A stretch of 32,655 nucleotides of DNA from contig CACXTX010000021.1 of the NCBI GenBank assembly GCA_902770635.1, positions 1 to 32,655 of the forward strand. The letters run 5' to 3'. Below, piece by piece: positions 1 through 8,887 of the stretch. Source of the stretch: an uncultured Prevotellaceae bacterium (lineage in GTDB: Bacteria > Bacteroidota > Bacteroidia > Bacteroidales > Bacteroidaceae). Position 1 is the first letter of the stretch, and every line of letters begins with the position of its first letter. Below the pieces are notes generated by a model. The model was not told the origin of the DNA and made no database searches. It saw only the letters and a list, made by a program, of their open reading frames with translations. A program made the translations under genes and the position numbers.

Positions 1-3000
1 ACCCTTACCGGCACCAAACACGTGTCCTGCCGTTATTGGTACATTACTATCGGGGCCCACCTGGGCACTGCCTTGTACGACAACAGTACATTTTCCGCCA
101 CTCATCGTTTGGTACGGCATCTCATCAGGTGTATCTGTAGGTGCAGTAGGTGCCCCAGTAACATTATCATTAACACCCTTCACCCAATATCTGCCCACCG
201 TAGCTTGTTCACCACCGCCATAGACATTCTCTCTCACCTTGGCATTGCCCTGAATAGTGACAGTACTATTACCACGAACCAAAGCGGCATAGCCATGTGT
301 CGCAACACCAGCACCAGCACCGAATACGCTACCATTAATAATAGGTGTACCTTCTCCAGCTCCTATCGTCACTTGCGTATTCCATTCTACTCGGCCCACT
401 TCACCGCCACCATAGACATTACCATTCACCTGACCATTACTGATGGTGACTTTCGTTCCTTTATTTTTATTTTCATCTGTTGTGAGATCTGCGCCAGCGC
501 CAGCATTATTAACACCTATCATGGCCTTGGAGCACGAGAATTCGTCGGCCTCACCCTTACCGCCTCCATAGACATTCTCAGTGATAGTACCACCGGTGAT
601 GTTCACCTGCGTGTTTCCTTCTACATTCGACTCCTCTCCACCGCCATATACACTGCCGCTAACCTTCATCATCACACCGTTTTCATCAGCAACTGTTTTG
701 CCATCAATAGTGAGAGACACATTACCTGTTACAGCTCCAAGGTTGTCTAGGTTAACGTCTGTTGGTATTTCTCCATTAACAAGTGCATTGGCACCACCAC
801 CCGGTAAAGTTGCATTTTTCCATTTGAAATTGTCTGTCCCATTCTTCTTTCCTATTTCAAAGATACCAGAGTTTGCATTAAATATCGGTATTTGAGCAAA
901 CCCCGTTGCTCTTACAGGAACAGATGGTATGGAGGCTGAGTATCCTCCACCATAAACACTTCCTTTTACATTACAGTCTGTCAGTTCTGACGTGGCTGTA
1001 CCATTTACCACTCCGAGACTACCACCACCATAGAAATTCTCGTTCACAGTGCATTTGGTCAAATAAGAATAAACATTATTGGTCTTGGCCATGGAGAAGG
1101 TGGTATAATACACATAGAAACGGGCACCAACTATTCCAGATGACCATACGAAGAATTCATAGTCAAAATCAGTGGCGACACCAGGACCTTTATTACCATA
1201 ATTTGTCTTATATTGATTATTTTGGCCATCATAATACTTACCACGGTCGTTATTGTAATTTGCAATCAAACTAGTAAAGCCTGACGTTGTGGTAAAATCT
1301 TTATCTGTCTGATCATAATACTTAAGCTTATAAGAAGAAGCACCGCCATAACCTGCACCAAAAAATTTGCCGAAGGTACATCCTGTTGCAGTTGTTGTTA
1401 CAATACCATCCTCCGCAATAGTTATTTCTTTTGTGCCGGTACTCGTACCCGCTTTATTATTACTGTATTTTGTTATAAAAGTCGTACCACCCTTCTGCAT
1501 ATCGCCGAACTTTGGTCCACCACAGTAAGTATCCACATGACTATTAAAGATATCTACCGTGACATTTCCGGTAATCGGCTTCTCTGCGTTGACGCCACCA
1601 CCATAGAAATTCGTGATATCAGCATTATAAATTTGGAACCTTACATTACCATTAATCATTTGCTGTGCTGCACCAGCCACCTCTTTGAATCTGCCTCCGC
1701 TGATATAGCCCTCAGCATCATCATCCATTATCTGTGCATCAGGTCTATAAACACCCGACAAGTAGAAACCGTCAAAGTCGCCACCCGTTACCGACACGGG
1801 GACATGACGAGTAGCATACCAACCATCACTATGAGTACCGTTACCAAAGTCCTTAAAGCAGGCATTGCTACCGAGATGGATGTATTGCGTTCTGTTATTG
1901 TAGTCAGATTTTTCTATTTCCGTATCTTTCGTAGAGGTGTACTGGTCAATAACACCTCCCAGAAAAATAACAGGTGCAGCTGTCTTACCACTATTATCTG
2001 CCTCGAACTGAGTGATAAACACATTACAGGTATTCGTCACCTCAAACCAACCTTTGGGATTAAAGATACTGACATTAAGCAACTGCGTAGCGCCATTAGG
2101 TTTCTGAGCCTGAGCTGTTCCTGGCACATTTACGAAATCGAAGCGAATGGATGATACATTCTGTCGGTTATAATGACTGAATATAAAACTATAGTCTGGT
2201 TCATTGTCCTTGTCTAAATCTACAGACATGATGGTGTATGGTGTATTCCCGGCTCCATACAAAGGGCCTGCTTGGTGAACATTTCCCACCAATACGACAG
2301 CATAGTCGTAAACTGTCTTACCGCTGGTAGGGATTTTCATGGATGCCCGTGCATTCTCTATTGTGGTGTACACCTTTTGAGTAGTGAGATTAAAAGACGT
2401 ATTATTTGGATTAGAGTCATATTGCGTCCCCAAGCCTGTGACAGGCTGGCTAGTATAATTATTATTTTTTCCACTCACTTGGTTATATACCACATCGTAA
2501 TATTGATCAGAGACGTAGGCTGCCTGTCCCCAATAAGGCTCAATGGTAATCGCTGTTACACCATATGGCACATCGTAATAAGCTCCCTGAGAGAACACAC
2601 GACCGCTTACACTATAGACGTCTTTATTCGTACATTTGCGGTCCGCAAAGTTATAGCCACCAAATTCATCACCAGCATGGAAATCACCAACAGTACCACC
2701 GCTGACGGAAACAATCTTCCACCCCGTCACTACACGATTTTCAGTGTAGTTGCCTGTTCCAACATCATTATAATAGGGTAACTGTACTTTGTCGTAGTTG
2801 AAGTTAAAACGGGTAGTATCTTTGTCGGTACGTATCAATGTCAAACTCGTTGTCTGCACATCACTGGCTTCAGATGTTGGCCAACTTTGTCCTCCGTCTG
2901 TTTTATCACTCTTTTTGAGGATGGTTACAGTAAGTTTACCATCATTAGCACTAACCTTTCCTCCATTCAAACGTCCTACAGAAGCGCTGTCAGGTGCATG

Positions 3001-4311
3001 TTTCGCATCATAATTGATAATTGACGGATATTTCTTGTTCTGCTCTCTTTTCCTCAGCACAGGATAAGGCATCGGATTAGCGATTTGTCTATCAGCCGTT
3101 TCAAGTATCCATTTTGCCATTTGCTCGGAATTATCTGCACTACCCGTAGCATAAATAGCTGCCAACTTCTTGTTACTATTTAACAATTGGCGGTAAATCT
3201 CGCAGCGATTCAGGAATCGCTCTTCCATTGCCAAAGCGCAATTGTATTTACCTGTGCTTATTGCCTTAGTCTTCAGTTGGCTATAGGCATAATAATTATA
3301 TGTGGCAAGACCACCATCACGGTTGTCAATTATCTTTCCTCCATAAACAGGTGAGATAGTATTACCACCAGTAATATCGCCATAGAACATACAGTTCATC
3401 ACCATGGTTGCGACATTACTCTGTGAAGAAGCCACACTATTGTAACCAACAATACCACCCACATAATTGCCATTGGCAATAGTAGCATAACTAAAGCAGT
3501 TGATGACGCGGGCATTGTCACTTAGCGTACCTACAAGTCCACCCACATTACCAGTTCCACTAATGCTACTCCCGTAAAAGCCTGCGACATTTCCATCAGC
3601 ATCATACTCAGTAGTTGTTGGCAGGATACCACAGTTATAAATACGTGTTTCACCTTTAGCATTAGAAGTTATAGCTCCGGCATCGCCATTTGCATCGCCT
3701 GTTGAGATATTTACATTCTCGAAATTTACATTTCGAATCGTTGCTCCATCCGTAGAAGCAAACAACGGATGATCAAGATGATGTATAGTAAAGTGTTTAC
3801 CATCAAGAGTGCCCTTAAATTCTCCCAAGCCATCAAAGCCAGACGCATCAATATCTGCTGCCAATTCATAGTTACCTGTCGCTGTAAGATCAGTTATATC
3901 GCTAAGACTCGTTATGAGATTTCCCACAGTAGATACAAATGTTACTGTGACATACGCACCATCATAGTCTTCAGTTACAGTAAAAGTATATTGGGCTCCA
4001 GTAGATTGCCATCCATTTGGTCCTGTAACAGGGAAAGTCCCCAAACCAGGAGCACGACGGGGGGCAGACTGCTTGCCAGGGTTAACCATCTTTTCTACCA
4101 TAATTAGGTCTGTTCTGGTCTTATAGCCGGCATCTGGTGTAACTGTCAGCGTAACAACTCTTGATGTTTGATCAATAGATGACGTAACTGTACCATGAGT
4201 TATCCCGTTATCTATAATAACAACAATGTCATTTGACCATACTTCACCAGCTCCACAAACGAGGAGCATCAACAGTGTAACTATGAATCTCATATATCTT
4301 CCTGTTTTCAT
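1..4311 (-). CDS. Giant secreted YGGG-repeat / beta-helix surface protein, 3' end beyond window
   Basis: The minus strand is open in one frame from the start codon to base 1, about 1437 codons with no stop, so the C-terminus is missing. The frame was checked at both ends and at several internal points. The protein begins with a signal peptide (MKTGRYMRFIVTLLMLLVCG). A GLUG-like beta-helix segment follows at about residues 155-300 (GTLDGKHFTI, VGGLVGTLSDNARVINCFS, VGGIVGYN). A module around residues 450-650 contains YNFADRKCTNKD and VTAITIEPYWG. From about residue 880 onward there are at least eleven motifs such as NVYGGGE, SVYGGGY and VFGAGKG, linked by short beta-rich stretches. Start codons at 4323 and 4293 are also in frame; 4293 has an AGGAAG stretch upstream. 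It lies about 30 bases after the MBG-repeat gene and is probably cotranscribed. Function is unknown; a fibrous adhesin is inferred. Confidence 0.85.
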   Translation of the reverse strand, partial: MKTGRYMRFIVTLLMLLVCGAGEVWSNDIVVIIDNGITHGTVTSSIDQTSRVVTLTVTPDAGYKTRTDLIMVEKMVNPGKQSAPRRAPGLGTFPVTGPNGWQSTGAQYTFTVTEDYDGAYVTVTFVSTVGNLITSLSDITDLTATGNYELAADIDASGFDGLGEFKGTLDGKHFTIHHLDHPLFASTDGATIRNVNFENVNISTGDANGDAGAITSNAKGETRIYNCGILPTTTEYDADGNVAGFYGSSISGTGNVGGLVGTLSDNARVINCFSYATIANGNYVGGIVGYNSVASSQSNVATMVMNCMFYGDITGGNTISPVYGGKIIDNRDGGLATYNYYAYSQLKTKAISTGKYNCALAMEERFLNRCEIYRQLLNSNKKLAAIYATGSADNSEQMAKWILETADRQIANPMPYPVLRKREQNKKYPSIINYDAKHAPDSASVGRLNGGKVSANDGKLTVTILKKSDKTDGGQSWPTSEASDVQTTSLTLIRTDKDTTRFNFNYDKVQLPYYNDVGTGNYTENRVVTGWKIVSVSGGTVGDFHAGDEFGGYNFADRKCTNKDVYSVSGRVFSQGAYYDVPYGVTAITIEPYWGQAAYVSDQYYDVVYNQVSGKNNNYTSQPVTGLGTQYDSNPNNTSFNLTTQKVYTTIENARASMKIPTSGKTVYDYAVVLVGNVHQAGPLYGAGNTPYTIMSVDLDKDNEPDYSFIFSHYNRQNVSSIRFDFVNVPGTAQAQKPNGATQLLNVSIFNPKGWFEVTNTCNVFITQFEADNSGKTAAPVIFLGGVIDQYTSTKDTEIEKSDYNNRTQYIHLGSNACFKDFGNGTHSDGWYATRHVPVSVTGGDFDGFYLSGVYRPDAQIMDDDAEGYISGGRFKEVAGAAQQMINGNVRFQIYNADITNFYGGGVNAEKPITGNVTVDIFNSHVDTYCGGPKFGDMQKGGTTFITKYSNNKAGTSTGTKEITIAEDGIVTTTATGCTFGKFFGAGYGGASSYKLKYYDQTDKDFTTTSGFTSLIANYNNDRGKYYDGQNNQYKTNYGNKGPGVATDFDYEFFVWSSGIVGARFYVYYTTFSMAKTNNVYSYLTKCTVNENFYGGGSLGVVNGTATSELTDCNVKGSVYGGGYSASIPSVPVRATGFAQIPIFNANSGIFEIGKKNGTDNFKWKNATLPGGGANALVNGEIPTDVNLDNLGAVTGNVSLTIDGKTVADENGVMMKVSGSVYGGGEESNVEGNTQVNITGGTITENVYGGGKGEADEFSCSKAMIGVNNAGAGADLTTDENKNKGTKVTISNGQVNGNVYGGGEVGRVEWNTQVTIGAGEGTPIINGSVFGAGAGVATHGYAALVRGNSTVTIQGNAKVRENVYGGGEQATVGRYWVKGVNDNVTGAPTAPTDTPDEMPYQTMSGGKCTVVVQGSAQVGPDSNVPITAGHVFGAGKG

Positions 4312-4339
4312 ATCTTGTGTCATAACCTTTATCTTACTC

Positions 4340-7300
4340 TTATCTCACAATATGTTTTTTACCATTTTGTATATATAATCCCTTTCGGGTTGGTTTCTTA
4401 TCGAGTTTCTGTCCGTCAATGGTGTACCATACGTCATTGAACCCCTCTACGGCCTCATCATTCGTCAATTGAATAACACCTGTAGTTTCGCCCTTAACAA
4501 TTGCCAGACTGCGAGCTGGAGCAGGATCAGCAGATGTACTCGGACTAGCAGCCGTTTGGTAGTTGGGATTTTTAAGATAGTATTTTCCCGCCGTTATCGT
4601 TCCTGCCGTTGTCAGCACAAATTCGCCTTTATAGAACACATAAGCCTCTGTATCCTCCACATGTACACCATGTGCACTCGCTGGGTTATCAGGATTACTT
4701 AGTACGTCTGGAGCTACCAGTAGCTGGTTATTGTTAAGCAAAGACTCTGAAATAGCCGGTGTATTCGGATTCTTTGGTGAAGTTGTCATACCCGTGACAT
4801 CATATTTGGCAAGAAGTATCACAGGAACATCTTTAGGAATGTAACTAACGGGAATGACAGATAGCGTACCCATTGTAGGATTGACCTGTCCTACGATGCA
4901 TGGAACCAAATCTGCAGATGCCATTTGGTCTGACGTACTCGTATAAACTGCTATTTTGTCGCTTTGTGGATCGTTTGCATCAATCCTGTGGAAGAAATCA
5001 TCAGCGACAGAAGAGTAAGTAGCCTTTGCTGACCCCGTACAGTTATTTCCTGCAGCTGTTATTGTCACAACGTTATCAGTAATCGTGTAAGTGTAATCTG
5101 TACTTTCAAGTGCCCTCTGTCCATTAAATACCGAAACAGTTTTTGGGTTCCCATCGTTCATATTAATGCCGATTCCTGGGGCTGGCGTCTCTCCATCTCC
5201 CAAATGTTTTTTATTGATAGTAAGTTTCGCTTCCGTAAATGAACGCGTATAATTTGGTGAAATTTCAAAAGTCGTCTCATTGATGCTGATATTATATGTA
5301 CCAACATTTTCTCCCGATACTCGCTGAAGATTACAATCTTTTAAAACATCTTCTTGCCTTTCTGAGTTCTTGAGGCCTGAAACAGTATATGTGAATTCTG
5401 GATCAGGATCAAGATAATCTTTCGTCTTTGCTACTGCTTTAATAGTCAATGTTGCTTTACTAATGGTGAAATCTGTTGTCGCCTCACCACCAAGATACTG
5501 ATTATATGGTTCAACCACGACTTTTACCGTATACGTACCCGCATTTGATGTTTTTGTAGGCTTTGTTGTTGTATACGTAGCATCATCAGCATCCTTAATT
5601 TTATAGTAAAAGGCCTTGGTTGCGTCATCTGCGCTATATTCAGCAATCGTTAAGGTCGGAGTCTTGGTATCGTTTCCATAGGTCGAATTTCCCATGGTGA
5701 GCGTAATGGTGATATTCTGAGAACCAGTTATCGTCAGCGTACCATCCACAGTGGTCACCAAATAGTTGCCAATAGGCGTTTCAATACCTGTAGTAACGGC
5801 AACACCATCAACTGTGGCTATCACATTAGGCTGTGTGCCTGCGTTGGTAATAGTACTCTCTGCAGTCATCGTTACGGTGAAGGTATGTGTGTCGCCCTCC
5901 TCTAAAGCAGTGGCAGTGAAGCCGGCCTCGGTCAGCGGATTACCGTCATAATCTCTCGAAGCATTGTTGGCTGTGATTGTTACAGCCTTTGCGGTAATAT
6001 CTGCGGTTACTTCCGTTTGCTGTCCTGATGCAGCAAGCACATAGTTTCCAGCATCTGTTCCTTCAAGAGTCAATCCAGAAATAGTCACAGCCTTTCCCGT
6101 ACCGACATTTGCATCAACAAAGGTACCTGTAGCTGTGATTGAGAGAGCATCACCCTCCACCTTACCAGTCAGAGTCACACCAGAAAAATCAAGCGTAGCT
6201 GTAGTAGTACTGTTATAGACCTTATTCACTGCGGTAATGCCACTGACAGTAATCTCCGCAGCCGTTATATCAGCTGTTGTTGTGGCTGAAACGTTAGAAC
6301 TTGCTAGGTTATAGTTTCCAACATCAGCACCGGACAAACTCTGGCTAGTTATATTAATACTCTTTCCAGTACCAACATTCTTGTCTGCAAAAGCACCTGT
6401 GGCAGTATAAGAGAGAGCATCGCCTTCCACCTTACCCGTCAGGGTTACACCTGAATAATCGAAAACAGCAGTTGTAGTTCCGTCATATACCTTGTTACTT
6501 GCAGTGATAGTACCACTGGCTGTAATATCCTTGGCGGTAATATCTGCTATTGTCGAAACTTGCTGTCCAGACTCTGCAAGTGTATAATTCCCAACGGCAG
6601 AGCCTCCGAGCGTCAATTCAGAAATGGTCACAGTCTTGCCCGTACCAACATTCTTGTCTGCAAAAGTACCAGTTGCACTAACTGTAAGGTCTTCATCACC
6701 AACCTTACCTGATAGAGTTGCATTGGTATAAACGAGAGTCGTCGAAGTGTTTCCGTCATAGGTCTTGTTACTTGCGGTAATGCCACTGACAGTTATGGGT
6801 TGTTTGTTGATAGTCACCTCAACAGGTTCTGAGGCAACAAAGTCTTCATAACCATCAGCTCCTGCTGCCATATAATACACATTATACGTATTTACATCTT
6901 TAGCTGACGGAATTGATGTTTCGTAACTACCCGTGTCCCCAAGACGATATTTCATCGTACCATTTTCTGCTGTACCAGCTGTTACGAGTTCTTGGTTCGA
7001 TCCATCATAAGTCAGCGAATTCGCTACAGGGAGTGTTGTGATAGTAGCCATTTGTCTCGGAGTAAACACTGTTTGAACTTCATCAGCACCAAACACATGA
7101 CTGCTATTAGAATAAAGCTTCAAATTACCTGCGTCAATTCCCAGCGTATAGTAATCTGGAGTAGAATAGTCATTCGATGTTATAGCAACCATTTCATATT
7201 CCCCACTGTTTGTTTGATGGAAGAAGAACTTACTACCAATTGCTGAAAGTGTAGGTACTGCCTCGCCGCCAGAAACATCGTATGTTATCTCATTACTATT

Positions 7301-8887
7301 ATCTACGTTCTTGATGGCTATCTGGTAGGCATCATTACCTGTCAGTGTCCACTTATGGTTGTTATTCGCATTATTATCACTGGTGGCTTCACTGCCCAAC
7401 GTTGTTGCATCAGCGGCATAAAGATTGTTTGCACCCACCGAGATATTATACTTAACTTCCCCTTTCAGGTTTAAAACATCATTATTGGTCGTGTAACGGA
7501 TATAAATAGTCGCACCTGTAGCAGAACTGAGTGAATTGGTTCCGCTGATGGCATCTTGTTGGGTACCATAGTAAGTATAAGAAGCCAATGGACTTTTGAT
7601 AACATCTGGCACCTCCAAGTTATCAGCCTCAGTTAAGGCCTGTACAAGGGGGGTCCCCGAGTTGTTTACGATAATATAATTTTTAGTCACAGGTTCGAAA
7701 GTGAGGTCGCAGTTGTTGTACTTGCTATTCTTAAAATATTGTTGGTAAGTAGTTTTATTCTTACCGCTTTTTACGTGATTGTCATTAAGGTAACCATGGC
7801 CAAATTCATCGCGTCCATCACCATTGGCTGACATCGTGTAACCATCAGTAACAATTACTCTGTAGGTGCCTTCCGTTTCTCCATTGAGTAAGCCAAATAC
7901 CCAAACACTAGTTGCTTTAGCCCCGGAAATTGTTTCATTTAGACGTATATCACCAAAATTACCACCTTTAGAGCAAAGATACCAGTTCTTATAACTGTCA
8001 CTTTGGCTTTGAACAGTTATCTGATAGGGATCAATAATATTGAATTTCCATAGGAATTTAGATGTAGTTGGATTATAAGCTGGGTTTGTATTTACTTCGA
8101 TTGTACCACTATTATTCCACGTGTCTTGCATTAAATAATAGTCATTAGGGAACTTGATTTTGTAGATTCCTCTATTATAAATTCCAACTTCACGGAATTT
8201 ATCTTTGTCTAATTCGTAGGTAACATAAACGTGATCGTCATCAGACAACACATCTGTACCCTCCACGAGCGTAGTGCTTTCAGGAAAAGTATATGACTTA
8301 GTTCCTTCGGTATATGTTATTTCGTCAGCTTTGTAATACTTCCAATTTGTTGCCAACGGACTCTTGAATTTGTCTGGCACACCCACGGTTGTGCTTGTGC
8401 TAGTAAATTGCAAAGCCTCTGTACGAGTATTAGTTAACTGACCGTTATTATCCAAAAGACCAAGATTAATAATATGATATGTAATGGTAGCACCCCAACC
8501 AGTATTCACTCCCACAACCATCAGCAGAAGCAGGATAGCGGCATAGCGGAGGAAGTGTAGTCCGTAGGGAGCGGACTCTTGGTCCGTAAGGAGCAGACTG
8601 CCAGTCCGTCGGGCACGGACTGATATTGCATAGGGTTTCCTTATAAGGTGGGTGTAGGCATACGCTAGGCATACTCTAGGCATACTGTAGGCATACTGTA
8701 GGCATACTCTAAGCATACTCCAGGCTGCTTCTAGGCTTACTCTAAGCATACTCATGAGCCTGCCTAGAGCTTGGGTACACCTTGGGTACACCTTGGGTAC
8801 ACCTTGGGTACACCTTGCCATCATCCTTGTTACTTGCTTTGTATGTCTATATGTCGTATTCATAATGTGTGCCATATATTGTATCAT
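4340..8887 (-). CDS. Secreted surface protein with YDG and MBG-type repeats
   Basis: The long ORF encodes a probable exported protein with a hydrophobic segment LRYAAILLLLMVVGVNTGWG at about residues 107-126. Two related modules follow at about residues 130-420 and 420-690; both start with a Y-I-(I/V)-N pattern and contain VPD-(K/I)-KSPLA-YY. Three tandem YDG-type repeats lie at about residues 695-970 (ITASNKTYDGN, ITASNKVYDGT, ITAVNKVYNST). Three MBG-type repeats follow, up to about residue 1225. The C-terminal tail VWYTIDGQKLDKKPTRKGLY is a Prevotella-type sorting-like end. The ATG at 8887 overlaps the stop of the RhuM gene (TAATG). The first 100 codons, however, are low-complexity 11-bp and 22-bp repeat DNA, and no ATG, GTG or TTG lies just before the hydrophobic segment, so the true start is uncertain. 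YDG and MBG repeats are known in bacterial surface proteins; the ligand here is unknown. Confidence 0.8.
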   Translation of the reverse strand: MIQYMAHIMNTTYRHTKQVTRMMARCTQGVPKVYPRCTQALGRLMSMLRVSLEAAWSMLRVCLQYAYSMPRVCLAYAYTHLIRKPYAISVRARRTGSLLLTDQESAPYGLHFLRYAAILLLLMVVGVNTGWGATITYHIINLGLLDNNGQLTNTRTEALQFTSTSTTVGVPDKFKSPLATNWKYYKADEITYTEGTKSYTFPESTTLVEGTDVLSDDDHVYVTYELDKDKFREVGIYNRGIYKIKFPNDYYLMQDTWNNSGTIEVNTNPAYNPTTSKFLWKFNIIDPYQITVQSQSDSYKNWYLCSKGGNFGDIRLNETISGAKATSVWVFGLLNGETEGTYRVIVTDGYTMSANGDGRDEFGHGYLNDNHVKSGKNKTTYQQYFKNSKYNNCDLTFEPVTKNYIIVNNSGTPLVQALTEADNLEVPDVIKSPLASYTYYGTQQDAISGTNSLSSATGATIYIRYTTNNDVLNLKGEVKYNISVGANNLYAADATTLGSEATSDNNANNNHKWTLTGNDAYQIAIKNVDNSNEITYDVSGGEAVPTLSAIGSKFFFHQTNSGEYEMVAITSNDYSTPDYYTLGIDAGNLKLYSNSSHVFGADEVQTVFTPRQMATITTLPVANSLTYDGSNQELVTAGTAENGTMKYRLGDTGSYETSIPSAKDVNTYNVYYMAAGADGYEDFVASEPVEVTINKQPITVSGITASNKTYDGNTSTTLVYTNATLSGKVGDEDLTVSATGTFADKNVGTGKTVTISELTLGGSAVGNYTLAESGQQVSTIADITAKDITASGTITASNKVYDGTTTAVFDYSGVTLTGKVEGDALSYTATGAFADKNVGTGKSINITSQSLSGADVGNYNLASSNVSATTTADITAAEITVSGITAVNKVYNSTTTATLDFSGVTLTGKVEGDALSITATGTFVDANVGTGKAVTISGLTLEGTDAGNYVLAASGQQTEVTADITAKAVTITANNASRDYDGNPLTEAGFTATALEEGDTHTFTVTMTAESTITNAGTQPNVIATVDGVAVTTGIETPIGNYLVTTVDGTLTITGSQNITITLTMGNSTYGNDTKTPTLTIAEYSADDATKAFYYKIKDADDATYTTTKPTKTSNAGTYTVKVVVEPYNQYLGGEATTDFTISKATLTIKAVAKTKDYLDPDPEFTYTVSGLKNSERQEDVLKDCNLQRVSGENVGTYNISINETTFEISPNYTRSFTEAKLTINKKHLGDGETPAPGIGINMNDGNPKTVSVFNGQRALESTDYTYTITDNVVTITAAGNNCTGSAKATYSSVADDFFHRIDANDPQSDKIAVYTSTSDQMASADLVPCIVGQVNPTMGTLSVIPVSYIPKDVPVILLAKYDVTGMTTSPKNPNTPAISESLLNNNQLLVAPDVLSNPDNPASAHGVHVEDTEAYVFYKGEFVLTTAGTITAGKYYLKNPNYQTAASPSTSADPAPARSLAIVKGETTGVIQLTNDEAVEGFNDVWYTIDGQKLDKKPTRKGLYIQNGKKHIVR
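8561..8626. repeat. Three tandem 22-bp palindromic repeat units
   Basis: Three adjacent 22-bp units (8561-8582, 8583-8604, 8605-8626) all start TCCGT and share GG-GC--GACT. They contain small inverted repeats: CGGAC/GTCCG at 8572-8586 and GTCCGT/ACGGAC at 8604-8620. One reading frame gives TDWQSAPYG, a phrase typical of REP-like interspersed DNA translated by chance. The array lies immediately upstream of the hydrophobic signal segment of the MBG-repeat gene and is read through in frame. Confidence 0.75.
8654..8752. repeat. 11-bp tandem array, nine copies (CTAGGCATACT type)
   Basis: Nine consecutive 11-bp units run without gaps. Most differ from CTAGGCATACT at one or two positions; the unit at 8720-8730 is the most diverged. 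Because three units equal 11 codons, the minus-strand ORF across the array shows an 11-residue repeat (MLRVSLEAAWS, MLRVCLQYAYS, MPRVCLAYAYT). It is probably non-coding DNA that happens to stay open. Confidence 0.9.
8770..8813. repeat. 11-bp tandem array, four identical copies (CTTGGGTACAC)
   Basis: Four perfect 11-bp copies lie 17 bp from the nine-copy array. The unit resembles the other array's unit (both CT-GG--TAC in outline), so the two arrays may share an origin. Perfect identity suggests recent expansion. Confidence 0.92.

Noticed and set aside
22-4107. Long plus-strand open frames across the left 4 kb
   Set aside because: They are antisense to one continuous, meaningful minus-strand protein and lack recognisable domains.
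8466-8672. Short minus-strand frame reading PTDWQSAPYG as a gene
   Set aside because: This is translated 22-bp palindromic repeat DNA overlapping the signal region of the MBG-repeat gene.
8654-8813. 11-bp arrays as a CRISPR array
   Set aside because: Units are too short and directly adjacent, with no spacers and no cas genes.
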